Below are positions 17,448 to 26,732 of a DNA stretch of 64,000 nucleotides, piece after piece. Below the pieces are notes generated by a model, which did not search any database, had not been told where the DNA came from, and saw only the letters and a program-made list of their open reading frames with translations. Made by a program: the position numbers and the translations under genes. The stretch is from an uncultured Pseudomonadota bacterium. Lineage in GTDB: Bacteria > Pseudomonadota > Gammaproteobacteria > Burkholderiales > Burkholderiaceae_C. The stretch spans positions 1 through 64,000 of the forward strand of contig CAMFIB010000008.1 in NCBI GenBank assembly GCA_945952465.1, given 5' to 3'. Each line of letters starts with the position of its first letter. The first letter of the stretch is position 1.

Positions 17448-18439
17448 ACGCGCTGCGCCGTCACATCGACCAGGCAGCGGGTGTGGCCGAGCGGGCAGGT
17501 GCGCTCGAAGCACGGCGCGCAGTCCAGCGGGGGCGCGTAGGCGGGGTCGTCCTTCAGCCAGATCACGCGCGCCGCGTCGTTCAGCGGCGGCGTGTGGTGC
17601 GGGCTGGACGAACCGAACACCGCCACCTGCGGCACACCAAAAGCGGCCGCCACATGCATCAGCCCCGAGTCGTTGCTGACCACGCCGCGCGCCGAGGCAA
17701 TCAGCGCAAAGGCCTCCAGCAGCGTGGTGGCGCCCGCCAGGTTGCGGCAGGCGCCCGGCCGCCGGGCGTTCGCCGCCGCCACGATGTCCTCGCACAGCGC
17801 GGCTTCCTTGCCCGAGCCGAGCAGCAGCACCGGCGTGTCCAGCAGCACCGCGAGTTCCGCGAAATGCGCGGCCGGCCAGCGCTTGGCCGGCCCGTATTCC
17901 GCGCCCGGCGCGAACACGTGAAAGCCCTGCGGCACCAGTTGCTGGCGGGCCAGCGCCTCGGCCACCTCGCCGGCCGGCAGCTGCAGCCGGGGCCGGTCGG
18001 CGGCCAGGCCGGCGGTCTCGCCGCTGAGGCTGGAGTAGAAGGCCACCATGGGCGGCCGCTCGGTGCGCGACGGGTTGGGCCAGCGTTGCGTGAGCACGCC
18101 GTAGCGCGACTCGCCGTGGTAGCCGATGCGCCTGGGAATGCCCGCCAGCCACGGCAGCAGCGCGCTCTTGAAGGAGTTGGGCAGCACATAGGCCGCGTCG
18201 AACCGGCCGCGAAAAGCCTGGGCCTGCGCCTTGCGCGCCGCCCACTGCAGGCCGCCGTGCGCAAAGCGCGGGAAGTCGATCACCTCGGCCACCTGCGGCA
18301 TGGCCCGGTACACCGGCGCCACCCACGGCAACGCGCCCACCGTCAGCACCTCGCCCCGCGCCGCCAGCCGCCGCATCAGCGGCTCGGTCATCACCGCGTC
18401 GCCGATCCACTGCGGCGCGATGACGAGGCTGCGGGTCAC
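17432..18439 (-). CDS. waaF: ADP-heptose:LPS heptosyltransferase II
   Basis: WaaF adds the second heptose to the inner core of lipopolysaccharide at the cytoplasmic face of the inner membrane. The 335-residue protein is a GT-B glycosyltransferase of the usual family length. Landmarks are PQWIGDAVMTEPL at the N-terminus, VLPNSFKSALLPWLAGIPRRIGY, PGAEYGPAKRWP, and the nucleotide-sugar site SNDSGLMHVAAAFGVPQVAVFGSS. A C-terminal Cys-rich segment (LDCAPCFERTCPLGHTRCL) is usual in beta-proteobacterial WaaF. The start overlaps the stop of the acyltransferase gene by four bases, suggesting co-transcription. The stop lies in repeat R1. Confidence 0.95.
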   Translation of the reverse strand: MTRSLVIAPQWIGDAVMTEPLMRRLAARGEVLTVGALPWVAPVYRAMPQVAEVIDFPRFAHGGLQWAARKAQAQAFRGRFDAAYVLPNSFKSALLPWLAGIPRRIGYHGESRYGVLTQRWPNPSRTERPPMVAFYSSLSGETAGLAADRPRLQLPAGEVAEALARQQLVPQGFHVFAPGAEYGPAKRWPAAHFAELAVLLDTPVLLLGSGKEAALCEDIVAAANARRPGACRNLAGATTLLEAFALIASARGVVSNDSGLMHVAAAFGVPQVAVFGSSSPHHTPPLNDAARVIWLKDDPAYAPPLDCAPCFERTCPLGHTRCLVDVTAQRVLLNL

Positions 18440-19527
18440 GGCCGCACTACCCGCACGGCTGAGGGCGCGGTCAGAAAGCGCCGATGCAACGCGTCCTGCA
18501 CCGGGCGCTCAAATCCGCGCCACAGCCCCCAGGCCAGCGTCACGGCCACGACGGGCACGATCAGCATGGCAATGGCCGCACCCGCCAAGCCTGTCGCGCC
18601 AAGCGCCATCAACGCCTTGCAGACGGCGCTGACGATTGGAAAGTGAACCAAGTACAGAGCGTAGGACATGCCACCAGCCGCATTGAACCAGCCGGGGCAG
18701 ACCAACGCGGCGTGTCGCTCGGCCTTCACCAAACCCACGATCAACCCCGCACACAACAGGCCATGGAGCAACACCCCCTGGACCGCACCGATCGGCGGCC
18801 AGATTGACCAGGACGCACCGATGGCATACACGACGAACGCGCACCATCCTGCGCCGAACGCCCAGACCCATCGAAGCGGATGCGCGATCGGCCATTGCCG
18901 GGCCACCACCGACGCCGCCGCGCCAAACGCGAACAGTGCCAGCAGCCAGGGGCGCACGAACGCCAGTGGCCAGGGAACATCCAGTTCGCGGCAGACCCAT
19001 GCCCAGCACAGCAGCACCGCGACGGCCGTTACCACCCACCGGCGGCCTGCAATCGCACAACCCACAGCCACATAGAACATCATTTCGTACTGCAGCGACC
19101 AGGCCACTGCCAACACGGGTGACCCGGTGCCGCCCACCACGGCCGGGTCTTGCGGCCACAAGCTCAGGCTTGCCAGCCATCCAGTCACGCCAGCCGGCAA
19201 CGCAAGGATGTTCCCACCGCCCATGACGGCCAGTGTGCCGGCCATCAGCAGAAAGACCAGCCAATACGCCGGATAGATCCGGAATGCCCGCCGCAACGCA
19301 TAGCGCTTCAGCCTCTCTGGCCGCCCGAAGTCCAGCCGATGGGCTTCGGTGATGATGAACCCGCTCAGCACAAAGAAGAACTCGACGCCCACGCCGCCGC
19401 CGAACCGGAACCAGGGCTCAAGCGTGCGGGCAGCGAAATACTTGTCGAGCGCGGCCACGCTCGCCGCATGGAACATGACCACCAGCAAGGCCGCCAGGAA
19501 ACGGCAGCCTTGTAGGGACAGCAGCAT
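18436..19527 (-). CDS. Acyltransferase 3 family membrane protein
   Basis: This 363-residue inner-membrane protein has about ten hydrophobic segments. The family hallmark is near the N-terminus: LQGCRFLAALLVVMFHAA with the conserved His, then FFVLSGFIIT and the RRAFRIYPAYWLVFL stretch. Such OafA-like enzymes move acetyl or similar groups to sugars of O-antigen or other polymers. It overlaps waaF by four bases and is transcribed first, so it may decorate lipopolysaccharide. Codon third positions are visibly less G/C-biased than in waaF, which suggests recent acquisition. The substrate is unknown. Confidence 0.88.
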   Translation of the reverse strand: MLLSLQGCRFLAALLVVMFHAASVAALDKYFAARTLEPWFRFGGGVGVEFFFVLSGFIITEAHRLDFGRPERLKRYALRRAFRIYPAYWLVFLLMAGTLAVMGGGNILALPAGVTGWLASLSLWPQDPAVVGGTGSPVLAVAWSLQYEMMFYVAVGCAIAGRRWVVTAVAVLLCWAWVCRELDVPWPLAFVRPWLLALFAFGAAASVVARQWPIAHPLRWVWAFGAGWCAFVVYAIGASWSIWPPIGAVQGVLLHGLLCAGLIVGLVKAERHAALVCPGWFNAAGGMSYALYLVHFPIVSAVCKALMALGATGLAGAAIAMLIVPVVAVTLAWGLWRGFERPVQDALHRRFLTAPSAVRVVRP

Positions 19528-19560
19528 GGGCGGAGGCTCCAGGCCCTGAGGGTCGGCGGC

Positions 19561-19782
19561 TCAGTGCCCGCCGGCGAAATGTTCGCCGGCCTTGAGCTGG
19601 TAGACGGTGCCGCAATACGGGCACTTGGCGGCGCCGCTGTGGCCCACGTCGAGGTAGACCTTGGGGTGGGTGTTCCACAGCTTCATGTCGGCCTTGGGGC
19701 TGGGGCAGTAGACACCGCCCTGGGCGTTGAGGTCGCTGGCCAGCAACTCGACGGTGGCGGCGGCTTTGGTGGTGGTGCTCAT
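19561..19782 (-). CDS. Small zinc-finger domain protein
   Basis: This 73-residue protein ends in a zinc-finger of the NDUFS6-like family. The likely ligands are Cys26 in GGVYCPSP, a His (39 or 48), and Cys54 and Cys57 in AAKCPYCGTVYQL. In Proteobacteria such small proteins are often encoded beside ilvE, as here: it starts two bases after the ilvE stop. The function is not known; in mitochondria the relative is a complex I accessory subunit, which should not be transferred without evidence. Confidence 0.88.
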   Translation of the reverse strand: MSTTTKAAATVELLASDLNAQGGVYCPSPKADMKLWNTHPKVYLDVGHSGAAKCPYCGTVYQLKAGEHFAGGH

Positions 19783-19784
19783 GC

Positions 19785-20741
19785 TCAGACCTTGGTCAGC
19801 CAGTGGGCGTATTGGGGGTTGCGGCCGTTGACGATGTCGAAGAACGCGCTCTGGATCTTCTCGGTGATGGGGCCGCGGGAGCCGATGCCGATCTCGATGC
19901 GGTCGAGCTCGCGGATGGGCGTGACTTCGGCGGCGGTGCCGGTGAAGAAGGCCTCGTCGGCGATGTAGACCTCGTCGCGGGTGATGCGCTTCTGCACGAT
20001 CTCCAGGCCCAGGTCCTTGGCGATGTGGAACACCGTGTTGCGGGTGATGCCGTTGAGCGCGCCGGCCGACAGGTCGGGCGTGTAGATGACGCCGTTCTTG
20101 ATGACGAAGATGTTCTCGCCCGCGCCTTCGCTGACGAAGCCGGCCGAGTCGAGCAGCAGGGCTTCGTCGTAGCCGTCGTCCACGGCTTCCATGTTGGCGA
20201 GGATGGAGTTGCTGTAGTTGCTGACCGCCTTGGCCTGCGTCATGGTGATGTTGACGTGGTGGCGGGTGTAGCTGGAGGTCTTCACGCGGATGCCGCGCTT
20301 CAGGCCTTCCTCGCCGAGGTAGGCACCCCAGGCCCAGGCGGCGACCATCATGTGGATGGTGTTGCCCTTGGGGCTCACACCCAGCTTCTGCGAGCCGATC
20401 CAGGTGAGCGGGCGCAGGTAGCAGCTTTCCAGCTTGTTCTCGCGCACCACGAGTTTCTGCGCCTCGTTCACTTCTTCCTTGGTGAACGGAATCTTCATGC
20501 GCAAGATCTTGGCGCTGTTGAACAGCCGCTCGGTGTGCTCTTCCAGCCGGAAGATGGCGGTGCCGTTCACGGTGTTGTAGGCGCGCACGCCCTCGAACGC
20601 GCCGCAGCCGTAGTGCAGCGTGTGGGTCAGCACGTGGATCTTCGCGTCGCGCCAGTCGACGAGCTGGCCGTCCATCCAGATCTTGCCGTCACGGTCGTGC
20701 ATGGGCGGGGGCATCATCGTGGGCGCAGCGGCGGAGCTCAT
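19785..20741 (-). CDS. ilvE: Branched-chain amino acid aminotransferase
   Basis: IlvE transfers amino groups between glutamate and the keto acids of leucine, isoleucine and valine, in the cytoplasm. The 318-residue protein is a class IV PLP enzyme. It shows WMDGQLVDWRDAKIHVLTHTLHYG, GVRAYNT, the PLP lysine in TMTQAKAVSNYSNS, the SEGAGENIF motif, GITRNTV, and the end TAAEVTPIRELD. The initiating ATG at 20741 is preceded by a short Ala/Pro lead. A zinc-finger gene follows immediately downstream. Confidence 0.97.
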   Translation of the reverse strand: MSSAAAPTMMPPPMHDRDGKIWMDGQLVDWRDAKIHVLTHTLHYGCGAFEGVRAYNTVNGTAIFRLEEHTERLFNSAKILRMKIPFTKEEVNEAQKLVVRENKLESCYLRPLTWIGSQKLGVSPKGNTIHMMVAAWAWGAYLGEEGLKRGIRVKTSSYTRHHVNITMTQAKAVSNYSNSILANMEAVDDGYDEALLLDSAGFVSEGAGENIFVIKNGVIYTPDLSAGALNGITRNTVFHIAKDLGLEIVQKRITRDEVYIADEAFFTGTAAEVTPIRELDRIEIGIGSRGPITEKIQSAFFDIVNGRNPQYAHWLTKV

Positions 20742-20808
20742 CGTCTATTCCTCTTGGGGCGTCGGGGCGGAAAAGGGGCAGGCCCCGAACCGGGGCCAGG
20801 GCGGGATT

Positions 20809-21234
20809 TTAAGGCGCGCCGTGCCGCGGCTCGCCGGTGGCGGTTTCCGGCGGCCGGCCGAAAGTCCAGCGCGCCAGCCGCCCGCCCGCGAATTCCGCGC
20901 GCACGAAGGCGCCGCCCGGATCGGTCCAGACGAACACCTCGGGCTGGGTGTCGGGCGGCGAGGCCTGCCGGCCCAGCGCACGGGTCAGGCCAATGACGTG
21001 CAGCAGCGTCTGCCCCGCCTTCAGCCGCGACTGCAGCATGACGGCGCTGTCCACGTGGCCGATCGGCCGGTCGGCCGCGCGCTTGAGCGCCCGCACCAGC
21101 TGCGAGAAATGCAGCAGCATCCAGGTCACGATGCCGGTGGCCGCCAGCGCCACGCCGGGCCAGCCGGCGGCACGCCAGGCGCCGGCCACCAGCACGGCGG
21201 CCATCACCGGCCAGAGCGCCTGCCGCCAGTTCAT
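20809..21234 (-). CDS. Small membrane-anchored protein coupled to radA
   Basis: I do not recognise a named family. The 141-residue product has two hydrophobic segments at about residues 8-25 and 28-46 (MNWRQALWPVMAAVLVAGAW, then GIVTWMLLHFSQLVRALKRA). It ends in a soluble region with many Arg and Pro that includes VFVWTDPGGAFVRAEFAGGRLARWTFGRPP. The ATG overlaps the radA stop (ATGA), so it is translated with radA. The position is likely conserved in relatives, but that cannot be checked here. Confidence 0.7.
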   Translation of the reverse strand: MNWRQALWPVMAAVLVAGAWRAAGWPGVALAATGIVTWMLLHFSQLVRALKRAADRPIGHVDSAVMLQSRLKAGQTLLHVIGLTRALGRQASPPDTQPEVFVWTDPGGAFVRAEFAGGRLARWTFGRPPETATGEPRHGAP

Positions 21235-22616
21235 GCGTCCAGCCCCCGCACGATGGCCATGGCCTCGTCGATGCGTTCCACCGCATGGATGGTGAGCCCC
21301 TCCAGTTCCTTGCCGAGCTTCTTCGGCGCATTGGCCTTGGGCACCACCGCCACGCTGAAGCCGAGCTTGGCCGCCTCTTTCAGCCGCTCCTGGCCGCGCG
21401 GCGCGGGCCGCACCTCGCCGGCCAGCCCCACCTCGCCGAAGGCGATGAAGCCGCGCGGCAGCGGCTTGCCGCGCAGGCTGGAGGCAATGGCCAGCATCAC
21501 CGCCAGGTCGGCCGCCGGCTCGCTGATGCGCACGCCGCCCACCGCGTTGACGAACACGTCCTGGTCGGCGCAGGCCACGCCGGCGTGGCGGTGCAGCACC
21601 GCCAGCAGCAGCGCCAGCCGGTCGCGCTCCAGCCCCACGCTCAGGCGCCGCGGGCTGGGCCCGCCGCCGTCCACCAGCGCCTGCACCTCGACCAGCAGCG
21701 GCCGCGTCCCCTCCAGCGTGACCAGCACGCAACTGCCGGGCACCGGCTGCGGGTGCTGGCTGAGAAAAATCGCGCTGGGGTTGCTGACGCCCTTCAGCCC
21801 CTTTTCGGTCATGGCGAACACGCCGATCTCGTTGACCGCGCCGAAGCGGTTCTTGATGGCGCGCACGAGGCGAAAGCTGGAATGCGTGTCGCCCTCGAAA
21901 TACAGCACCGTGTCGACCATGTGCTCCAGCACCCGCGGCCCGGCCAGCGCGCCCTCTTTGGTGACGTGGCCGACCAGCACGATCGCGACCCCGCTGGCCT
22001 TGGCCACGCGGGTCAGGTGTGCCGCGCACTCGCGCACCTGCGCCACCGAACCGGGTGCCGAGGTGAGCTGGTCGGAATAGACGGTCTGGATGGAATCGAT
22101 CACCGCGATCGCCGGCCTGAGCTGCGACAGCGTGGCGACGATTTTCTCGAGCTGGATCTCGGCCAGCACGCTCACCTGCGAGGCGGGTGCTAGGCCGAGC
22201 CGGCGCGCCCGCATGGCCACCTGCGCCGCGCTTTCCTCGCCGGTCACGTAGAGGGTGTTCTGGTTGGCGTGCTGCAGCGCGTCCAGCGCCTGCAGCAGCA
22301 ACGTGCTCTTGCCGATGCCGGGATCGCCGCCGATCAGCACCACGCCGCCTTCCACGATGCCGCCGCCCAACACCCGGTCCAGCTCGTCCAGCCCGGTGGG
22401 CGTGCGCGCCACGTCCACCGCGTCGATCTCCGACAGCACCGCCACGCCGGCGCCCGGCGCCAGCGCGGCAAAGCGGTGCTTGCCCGACGGCGCGCCGCTT
22501 TCGGCGACCGATTCCACCAGGGTGTTCCAGGCGTTGCAGTGCGGGCACTTGCCCAGCCATTTCGGGCTGGTGCCGCCGCACTCGCCACACACGTAGATGC
22601 TCTTGTCTTTTGCCAC
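21231..22616 (-). CDS. radA: DNA repair protein RadA
   Basis: RadA is a hexameric helicase-like ATPase that drives branch migration in recombinational repair. The 461-residue protein has an N-terminal zinc finger (Cys10, Cys13, Cys24, Cys27), a RecA-like ATPase with Walker A GGDPGIGKST, the RadA-specific motif KNRFG, and a C-terminal Lon-protease-like domain. A GTG start at 22616 gives the family N-terminus MAKDKSIYVCGECG. An upstream reading to 22706 would add a basic tail and is less likely. The next gene overlaps the stop by four bases. Confidence 0.96.
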   Translation of the reverse strand: MAKDKSIYVCGECGGTSPKWLGKCPHCNAWNTLVESVAESGAPSGKHRFAALAPGAGVAVLSEIDAVDVARTPTGLDELDRVLGGGIVEGGVVLIGGDPGIGKSTLLLQALDALQHANQNTLYVTGEESAAQVAMRARRLGLAPASQVSVLAEIQLEKIVATLSQLRPAIAVIDSIQTVYSDQLTSAPGSVAQVRECAAHLTRVAKASGVAIVLVGHVTKEGALAGPRVLEHMVDTVLYFEGDTHSSFRLVRAIKNRFGAVNEIGVFAMTEKGLKGVSNPSAIFLSQHPQPVPGSCVLVTLEGTRPLLVEVQALVDGGGPSPRRLSVGLERDRLALLLAVLHRHAGVACADQDVFVNAVGGVRISEPAADLAVMLAIASSLRGKPLPRGFIAFGEVGLAGEVRPAPRGQERLKEAAKLGFSVAVVPKANAPKKLGKELEGLTIHAVERIDEAMAIVRGLDA

Positions 22617-22698
22617 GGCTGAACTGTAGCCTGCCCGGTCAACGCAGGCGGCGAGCGGGGCGTTGAAGCGGCTGCGCCCGCTTTTCCCGCCCCGACCC

Positions 22699-23331
22699 AT
22701 GCTCAAGCTCTACTGCGCCGCCGGCACCTGCGCGCTCGCCCCGCACATCGCCCTGGAAGAAGCCGGCGCGCCGTTCGAGACCGTGCGGCTCGACCTGCAG
22801 CGCAACGACCAGCGCAAGCCCGACTACCTCGCCCTCAACCCCAAGGGCCGCGTGCCCGTGCTGGCCACCGAGCTGGGCGTGCTGACCGAGACGCCGGCCA
22901 TCCTCGCCTACGTGGGCCAGCGCTTCGGCGCGGCCAACCTGCTGCCGGCCGACCCCTTCGCGTTCGCGCAACTGCAGTCGTTCAATGCCTTCATCTGCTC
23001 CAGCCTGCATGTGGCCCACGCGCACCGCACGCGCGGCCACCGCTGGTCGGACGACCCCGCCACCATCCACGCCATGAAGGCCAAGGTGCCCGAGACGGTG
23101 GCCGAGGCCTTCCGCTTCATCGAACTGCATGCCTTTCAGGGCCCGTGGGTGATGGGCCAGCAGTACACCGTGGCCGACGCCTACCTGTACGCGGTGGCGC
23201 GCTGGATGGAGGGTGACGGCGTGGACCCGGCGCAGTTCCCCCGCGTGAGCGACCACCGCCACCGCATGGGCCAGCGGCCGGCCGTGCAGCGGGCCCTGGC
23301 CACCGAGGAAAGAGCCGCGGCCGCGCCCTGA
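22699..23331 (+). CDS. Glutathione S-transferase, beta class
   Basis: This 210-residue enzyme conjugates or transfers glutathione. The thioredoxin-like N-domain begins MLKLYCAAGTCALAPHIALEEAG, with Cys11 in the position of the catalytic cysteine of bacterial beta-class GSTs. The cis-proline site is KGRVPVLAT and the glutathione-binding ETPAILAYV follows. The C-terminal helical domain ends in a basic, Ala-rich tail. It is divergent from radA and converges on alr. An ATG at 22699 is used; a longer frame from 22663 adds only basic residues. Confidence 0.93.
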   Translation: MLKLYCAAGTCALAPHIALEEAGAPFETVRLDLQRNDQRKPDYLALNPKGRVPVLATELGVLTETPAILAYVGQRFGAANLLPADPFAFAQLQSFNAFICSSLHVAHAHRTRGHRWSDDPATIHAMKAKVPETVAEAFRFIELHAFQGPWVMGQQYTVADAYLYAVARWMEGDGVDPAQFPRVSDHRHRMGQRPAVQRALATEERAAAAP

Positions 23332-23352
23332 CGGCGCGCGCCCCGCGCGGCG

Positions 23353-24438
23353 TCAGTCGGTGGTGACGGCCACGCGCGGCGCCAGCGCGCACATGAGCTC
23401 ATAGCCCACGGTGCCGCCGGCCTGGGCCACTTCGTCAATCGGCAGCACCGCGCCGTTCTCGGCCCGGCCCCACAGCGTGACGGGGCTGCCGATGCCGGCG
23501 TCGGGCACCGGCGTCAGGTCCACCGCGATCAAATCCATGCTCACGCGGCCCAGCGTGCGGGTGCGCACGCCGTTCACCAGCACCGGCGTGCCGGTGCCGC
23601 AGTGGCGCGGGTAGCCGTCGGCATAGCCCACGGCCACGCTGCCGATGCGCAGCGGGGAATCGGCGGTGAAAGTAGAGCCATATCCCACGGTAGTCAGCGC
23701 CGCCATTGCCTGTACAGCTACTATTTTGCTAGCAAGCGTCATCGCCGGCTGAAGCGCCCAGTGCGCCGAAGAATGCTCGGGGAAGTCGGGCGAGCTGCCG
23801 TACAGCACGATGCCGGGGCGCACCCAGTCGGCCGCCACCTGCGGGTGCCGCAGGATGGCCGCGCTGTTGGCCAGGCTGCGCTCGCCCGGCAAATCGGCCG
23901 CGGTGCGCTCGAACACGCCGAGCTGGCCTTCGATGCCGGCGCCGCCGTCGGCGTCGCTGAAGTGCGTCATCAGCGAGATTTCATCGACCTGCGGCAGCGT
24001 GTTCAGCCGGGCCCAGGCCGCGCGGAACCGCTCAGGCGCGAAGCCCAGCCGGTTCATGCCGGAATTCATTTTCAGGAACACCCGGTGCGGCGACTCGGTC
24101 TTGTGCGCGGCCAGCATGTCGATCTGTTCGGCGCAGTGCACCACGTGCCACAGGCCCAGGCGCGAGCAGCGCTCCAGGTCGCGCATCTCGAACACACCTT
24201 CGAGCAGCAGGATGGGGCCGCGCCAGCTTGAAGCGCGCAGGCGCTCGGCCTCGCCCAGGTCGAGCAGCGCGAAGCCGTCGGCGCCCCGCAGGCCGTCGTA
24301 CACCCGCTCGATGCCGTGGCCGTAGGCATTGGCCTTGACCACCGCCCAGACGTTGGCGTCGGGTGCGGCCGCGCGCACCCGCGCGAGGTTGTGGCGCAGC
24401 GCGTCGGTGTGGATCGTGGCGTGTATCGGGCGCGGCAT
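23353..24438 (-). CDS. alr: Alanine racemase, with an R1 repeat inside the gene
   Basis: Alr interconverts L- and D-alanine for peptidoglycan. The 361-residue PLP enzyme has the Schiff-base lysine Lys35 in [11 protein letters not shown] and the VGYADGYPR motif further on. Repeat R1 copy D (23671-23738) lies in frame and encodes about 20 residues, including [18 protein letters not shown], between two conserved blocks. The frame stays open and VGYGSTF still reads as in other racemases, so the enzyme is probably active. The divergent lplT gene starts 100 bases away. The ATG at 24438 is chosen over one at 24456 because it gives the usual N-terminus. Confidence 0.94.
   Translation of the reverse strand: MPRPIHATIHTDALRHNLARVRAAAPDANVWAVVKANAYGHGIERVYDGLRGADGFALLDLGEAERLRASSWRGPILLLEGVFEMRDLERCSRLGLWHVVHCAEQIDMLAAHKTESPHRVFLKMNSGMNRLGFAPERFRAAWARLNTLPQVDEISLMTHFSDADGGAGIEGQLGVFERTAADLPGERSLANSAAILRHPQVAADWVRPGIVLYGSSPDFPEHSSAHWALQPAMTLASKIVAVQAMAALTTVGYGSTFTADSPLRIGSVAVGYADGYPRHCGTGTPVLVNGVRTRTLGRVSMDLIAVDLTPVPDAGIGSPVTLWGRAENGAVLPIDEVAQAGGTVGYELMCALAPRVAVTTD
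23671..23738 (+). repeat. R1 dispersed repeat, copy D, inside alr
   Basis: Within the alr coding sequence, on the opposite strand, lies GGTAGTCAGCGCCGCCATTG, followed by CAGCTACTATTTTGCTAGC. These are the GTCAGCGCC and AGCTAT landmarks of R1 at the usual spacing. The AT-rich lead is less clear in this copy. Confidence 0.65.
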
Positions 24439-24538
24439 GGGTGCAAAGCGCACCATGATATAACCGGCACAGCCCCGGAGACAGCCGACCCCACAACGAC
24501 CTGCGCATCAGCCGCGCTGATGCCCGCCTGCACACTGA

Positions 24539-25822
24539 ATGAAGCGCGGTTTCTACACCATCATGGCGGCCCAGTTCTTTTCGTCACTGGCCGACAATGC
24601 GTTGTTCGTCGCTGCGGTTGAACTGATCCGGGCCGCCGGTGGTGCCGAGTGGCAGCGCGCCGCGCTGGTGCCGATGTTCGCGCTGTTCTACGTGGTGCTG
24701 GCGCCCTTCGTCGGCGCGTTCGCCGACGCCCGGCCCAAGGGCCGCGTCATGTTCTTCAGCAACGCCATCAAGGTGGTCGGCTGCGTCATGATGCTGGCGG
24801 GCCTGCACCCGCTGCTGGCCTACGCCATCGTGGGCCTGGGCGCCGCCGCCTACTCGCCGGCCAAGTACGGCATCCTCACCGAGCTGCTGCCCACCTCGCA
24901 GCTCGTCAAGGCCAACGGCTGGATCGAGGGCCTCACCATCGCCTCCATCATCCTCGGCGTGCTGCTGGGCGGCCAGCTCGTGGGCCACAAGGTGTCGGGC
25001 ATCCTGCTGTCGTTCGACTTTCCGCTGATCGACACCGGCATCGACACGCCGCCCGAAGCCGCCATCACGGTGCTGGTCTTCATCTACGCCTTGGCCGCCT
25101 GGTTCAACACCCGCATTCCCCTCACCGGCGTGGCGATGCGGCCGATGCCGGCGCAGAAGTTCGAGCTGCTGTCGGACTTCTGGCAGTGCAACAACCGCCT
25201 GTGGCGCGACAAGCTGGGCCAGATCTCGCTGGCCACCACCACGCTGTTCTGGGGCGTCAGCGGCAACCTGCGCTACATCATCCTGGCCTGGAGCGCGGCG
25301 GCGCTGGGCTACAGCACCACGCAGGCGTCCAGCCTGGTGGGCGTGGTGGCCATAGGCACGGCGGTGGGCGCGGTGATGGCGTCCATGAGGATGCGGCTCG
25401 ACCAGGCCACCAGCGTGATGCCCATGGGCATTGCCATGGGGCTGCTGGTGATCGCGATGAACTTCATCCACAACGTGTGGGTGGCCGCGCCCTTCCTCAT
25501 CCTGCTGGGCGGGCTGGGCGGCTTTCTGGTGGTGCCGATGAACGCGCTGCTGCAGCACCGCGGCCACAACCTCATGGGCGCGGGCCGCTCCATTGCCGTG
25601 CAGAACTTCAACGAGCAGGCCTGCATCCTGGGCCTGGGCGCGTTCTACAGCTTCTCCACCGGCCTGGGCCTGTCGGCCTTCGGCGCCATCACGGTGTTCG
25701 GCATCGTCGTCGCCGGCATGATGTGGCTGATCCAGCGCTGGCACCGGCGCAACTGCGTGGTGCACCGCGACGAGGTCGAGCACCTGCTGGCCATCGCGCG
25801 CAACGACAACCTGCACGGCTGA
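24539..25822 (+). CDS. lplT: Lysophospholipid transporter LplT (MFS)
   Basis: LplT flips lysophospholipids across the inner membrane to be re-acylated. The 427-residue protein is an MFS member with about 12 membrane segments and the family start MKRGFYTIMAAQFFSSLADNALFVAAVELI. It contains FADARPKGRVMFFSNAIK, AAYSPAKYGILTEL and GRSIAVQNFNEQACIL. It is not fused to acyltransferase or ligase domains. It is divergent from alr. The next gene on the same strand starts seven bases after its stop. Confidence 0.93.
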   Translation: MKRGFYTIMAAQFFSSLADNALFVAAVELIRAAGGAEWQRAALVPMFALFYVVLAPFVGAFADARPKGRVMFFSNAIKVVGCVMMLAGLHPLLAYAIVGLGAAAYSPAKYGILTELLPTSQLVKANGWIEGLTIASIILGVLLGGQLVGHKVSGILLSFDFPLIDTGIDTPPEAAITVLVFIYALAAWFNTRIPLTGVAMRPMPAQKFELLSDFWQCNNRLWRDKLGQISLATTTLFWGVSGNLRYIILAWSAAALGYSTTQASSLVGVVAIGTAVGAVMASMRMRLDQATSVMPMGIAMGLLVIAMNFIHNVWVAAPFLILLGGLGGFLVVPMNALLQHRGHNLMGAGRSIAVQNFNEQACILGLGAFYSFSTGLGLSAFGAITVFGIVVAGMMWLIQRWHRRNCVVHRDEVEHLLAIARNDNLHG

Positions 25823-25829
25823 CCCGCAG

Positions 25830-26732
25830 TTGCCCTCCCGGTCCGCCTCCACGCTGCCGGTCGCGGCGCTGCTGCTCAACGCCTGCATCTGGGGGCTCTC
25901 GTGGTGGCCGTTCCGCCTGCTGCAAAGCCACGGCCTGCACCCGCTGTGGAGCACCGCACTGGCCTATGCGCTGGGCGTGGTGCTGGCGCTGGCCTGGCGG
26001 CCCTCCACCGCGCGCGCCTTCCGGCAACACCCCGGGCTGTGGGGCCTGCTGCTGGCCGCCGGGCTGTGCAACGCCGGCTTCAACTGGGCGGTGACCAGCG
26101 GCGACGTGGTGCGCGTGGTGCTGCTGTTCTACCTGATGCCGGTCTGGTCGGTGCTGCTGGCCTGGCCGCTGCTGGGCGAGAAGCCCACACCCGCCGCCCT
26201 GGGCCGCCTGGCGATCGCGCTGGCCGGCGTGGTGGTGGTGCTGAAGACACCCGATTCACCGTGGCCGCTGCCGCGCGACGGCTTCGACGCGCTGGCGCTG
26301 GCCGCCGGCGTGGCCTTTGCACTCACCACCATCTCGCTGCGCCGGCTCGAAAAAGCCCCGGCGCCCGCGCGCGCGCTGGCGATGTTCGGCGGCGGCGCGT
26401 TGATGGCCGGCGGCGTGGCGCTGGCCGGCAACGGCCACGGCCTGGCCACCGCGCTGCCGGCGCCCGACGCGGCCTGGCTGCTGCCGGTGGCCGGCCTGGG
26501 CCTGGCGCTGATGCTCGCCAACGTGTCGCTGCAATACGGCGCGGCGCGGCTGCGGGCCGGCACCACCTCGCTGGTGATGCTGTCGGAGGTGGTGTTCGCC
26601 AGCCTCTCGTCCATCGCGCTCGGCGCGGCGCAGGTCGACACCCGGACCCTGATCGGCGGGGGGTTGATCATGCTGGCGGTTTTGCTGGCATCATGGGCCG
26701 AGCCAGATCCCCACGGAGCACCCCCACCATGA
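25830..26732 (+). CDS. EamA/DMT-family transporter
   Basis: This 300-residue inner-membrane protein has ten hydrophobic segments in two EamA repeats. Landmarks are LNACIWGLSWWPFRLLQ, LFYLMPVWSVLLAWPLLGE and, in the second half, the matching segment LRAGTTSLVMLSEVVFASLSS. DMT exporters of this type export amino acids or drugs, but no substrate can be read from the sequence. The start is a TTG at 25830, right after the lplT stop. The end overlaps the glutathione peroxidase ATG by four bases (ATGA). Confidence 0.85.
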   Translation: MPSRSASTLPVAALLLNACIWGLSWWPFRLLQSHGLHPLWSTALAYALGVVLALAWRPSTARAFRQHPGLWGLLLAAGLCNAGFNWAVTSGDVVRVVLLFYLMPVWSVLLAWPLLGEKPTPAALGRLAIALAGVVVVLKTPDSPWPLPRDGFDALALAAGVAFALTTISLRRLEKAPAPARALAMFGGGALMAGGVALAGNGHGLATALPAPDAAWLLPVAGLGLALMLANVSLQYGAARLRAGTTSLVMLSEVVFASLSSIALGAAQVDTRTLIGGGLIMLAVLLASWAEPDPHGAPPP

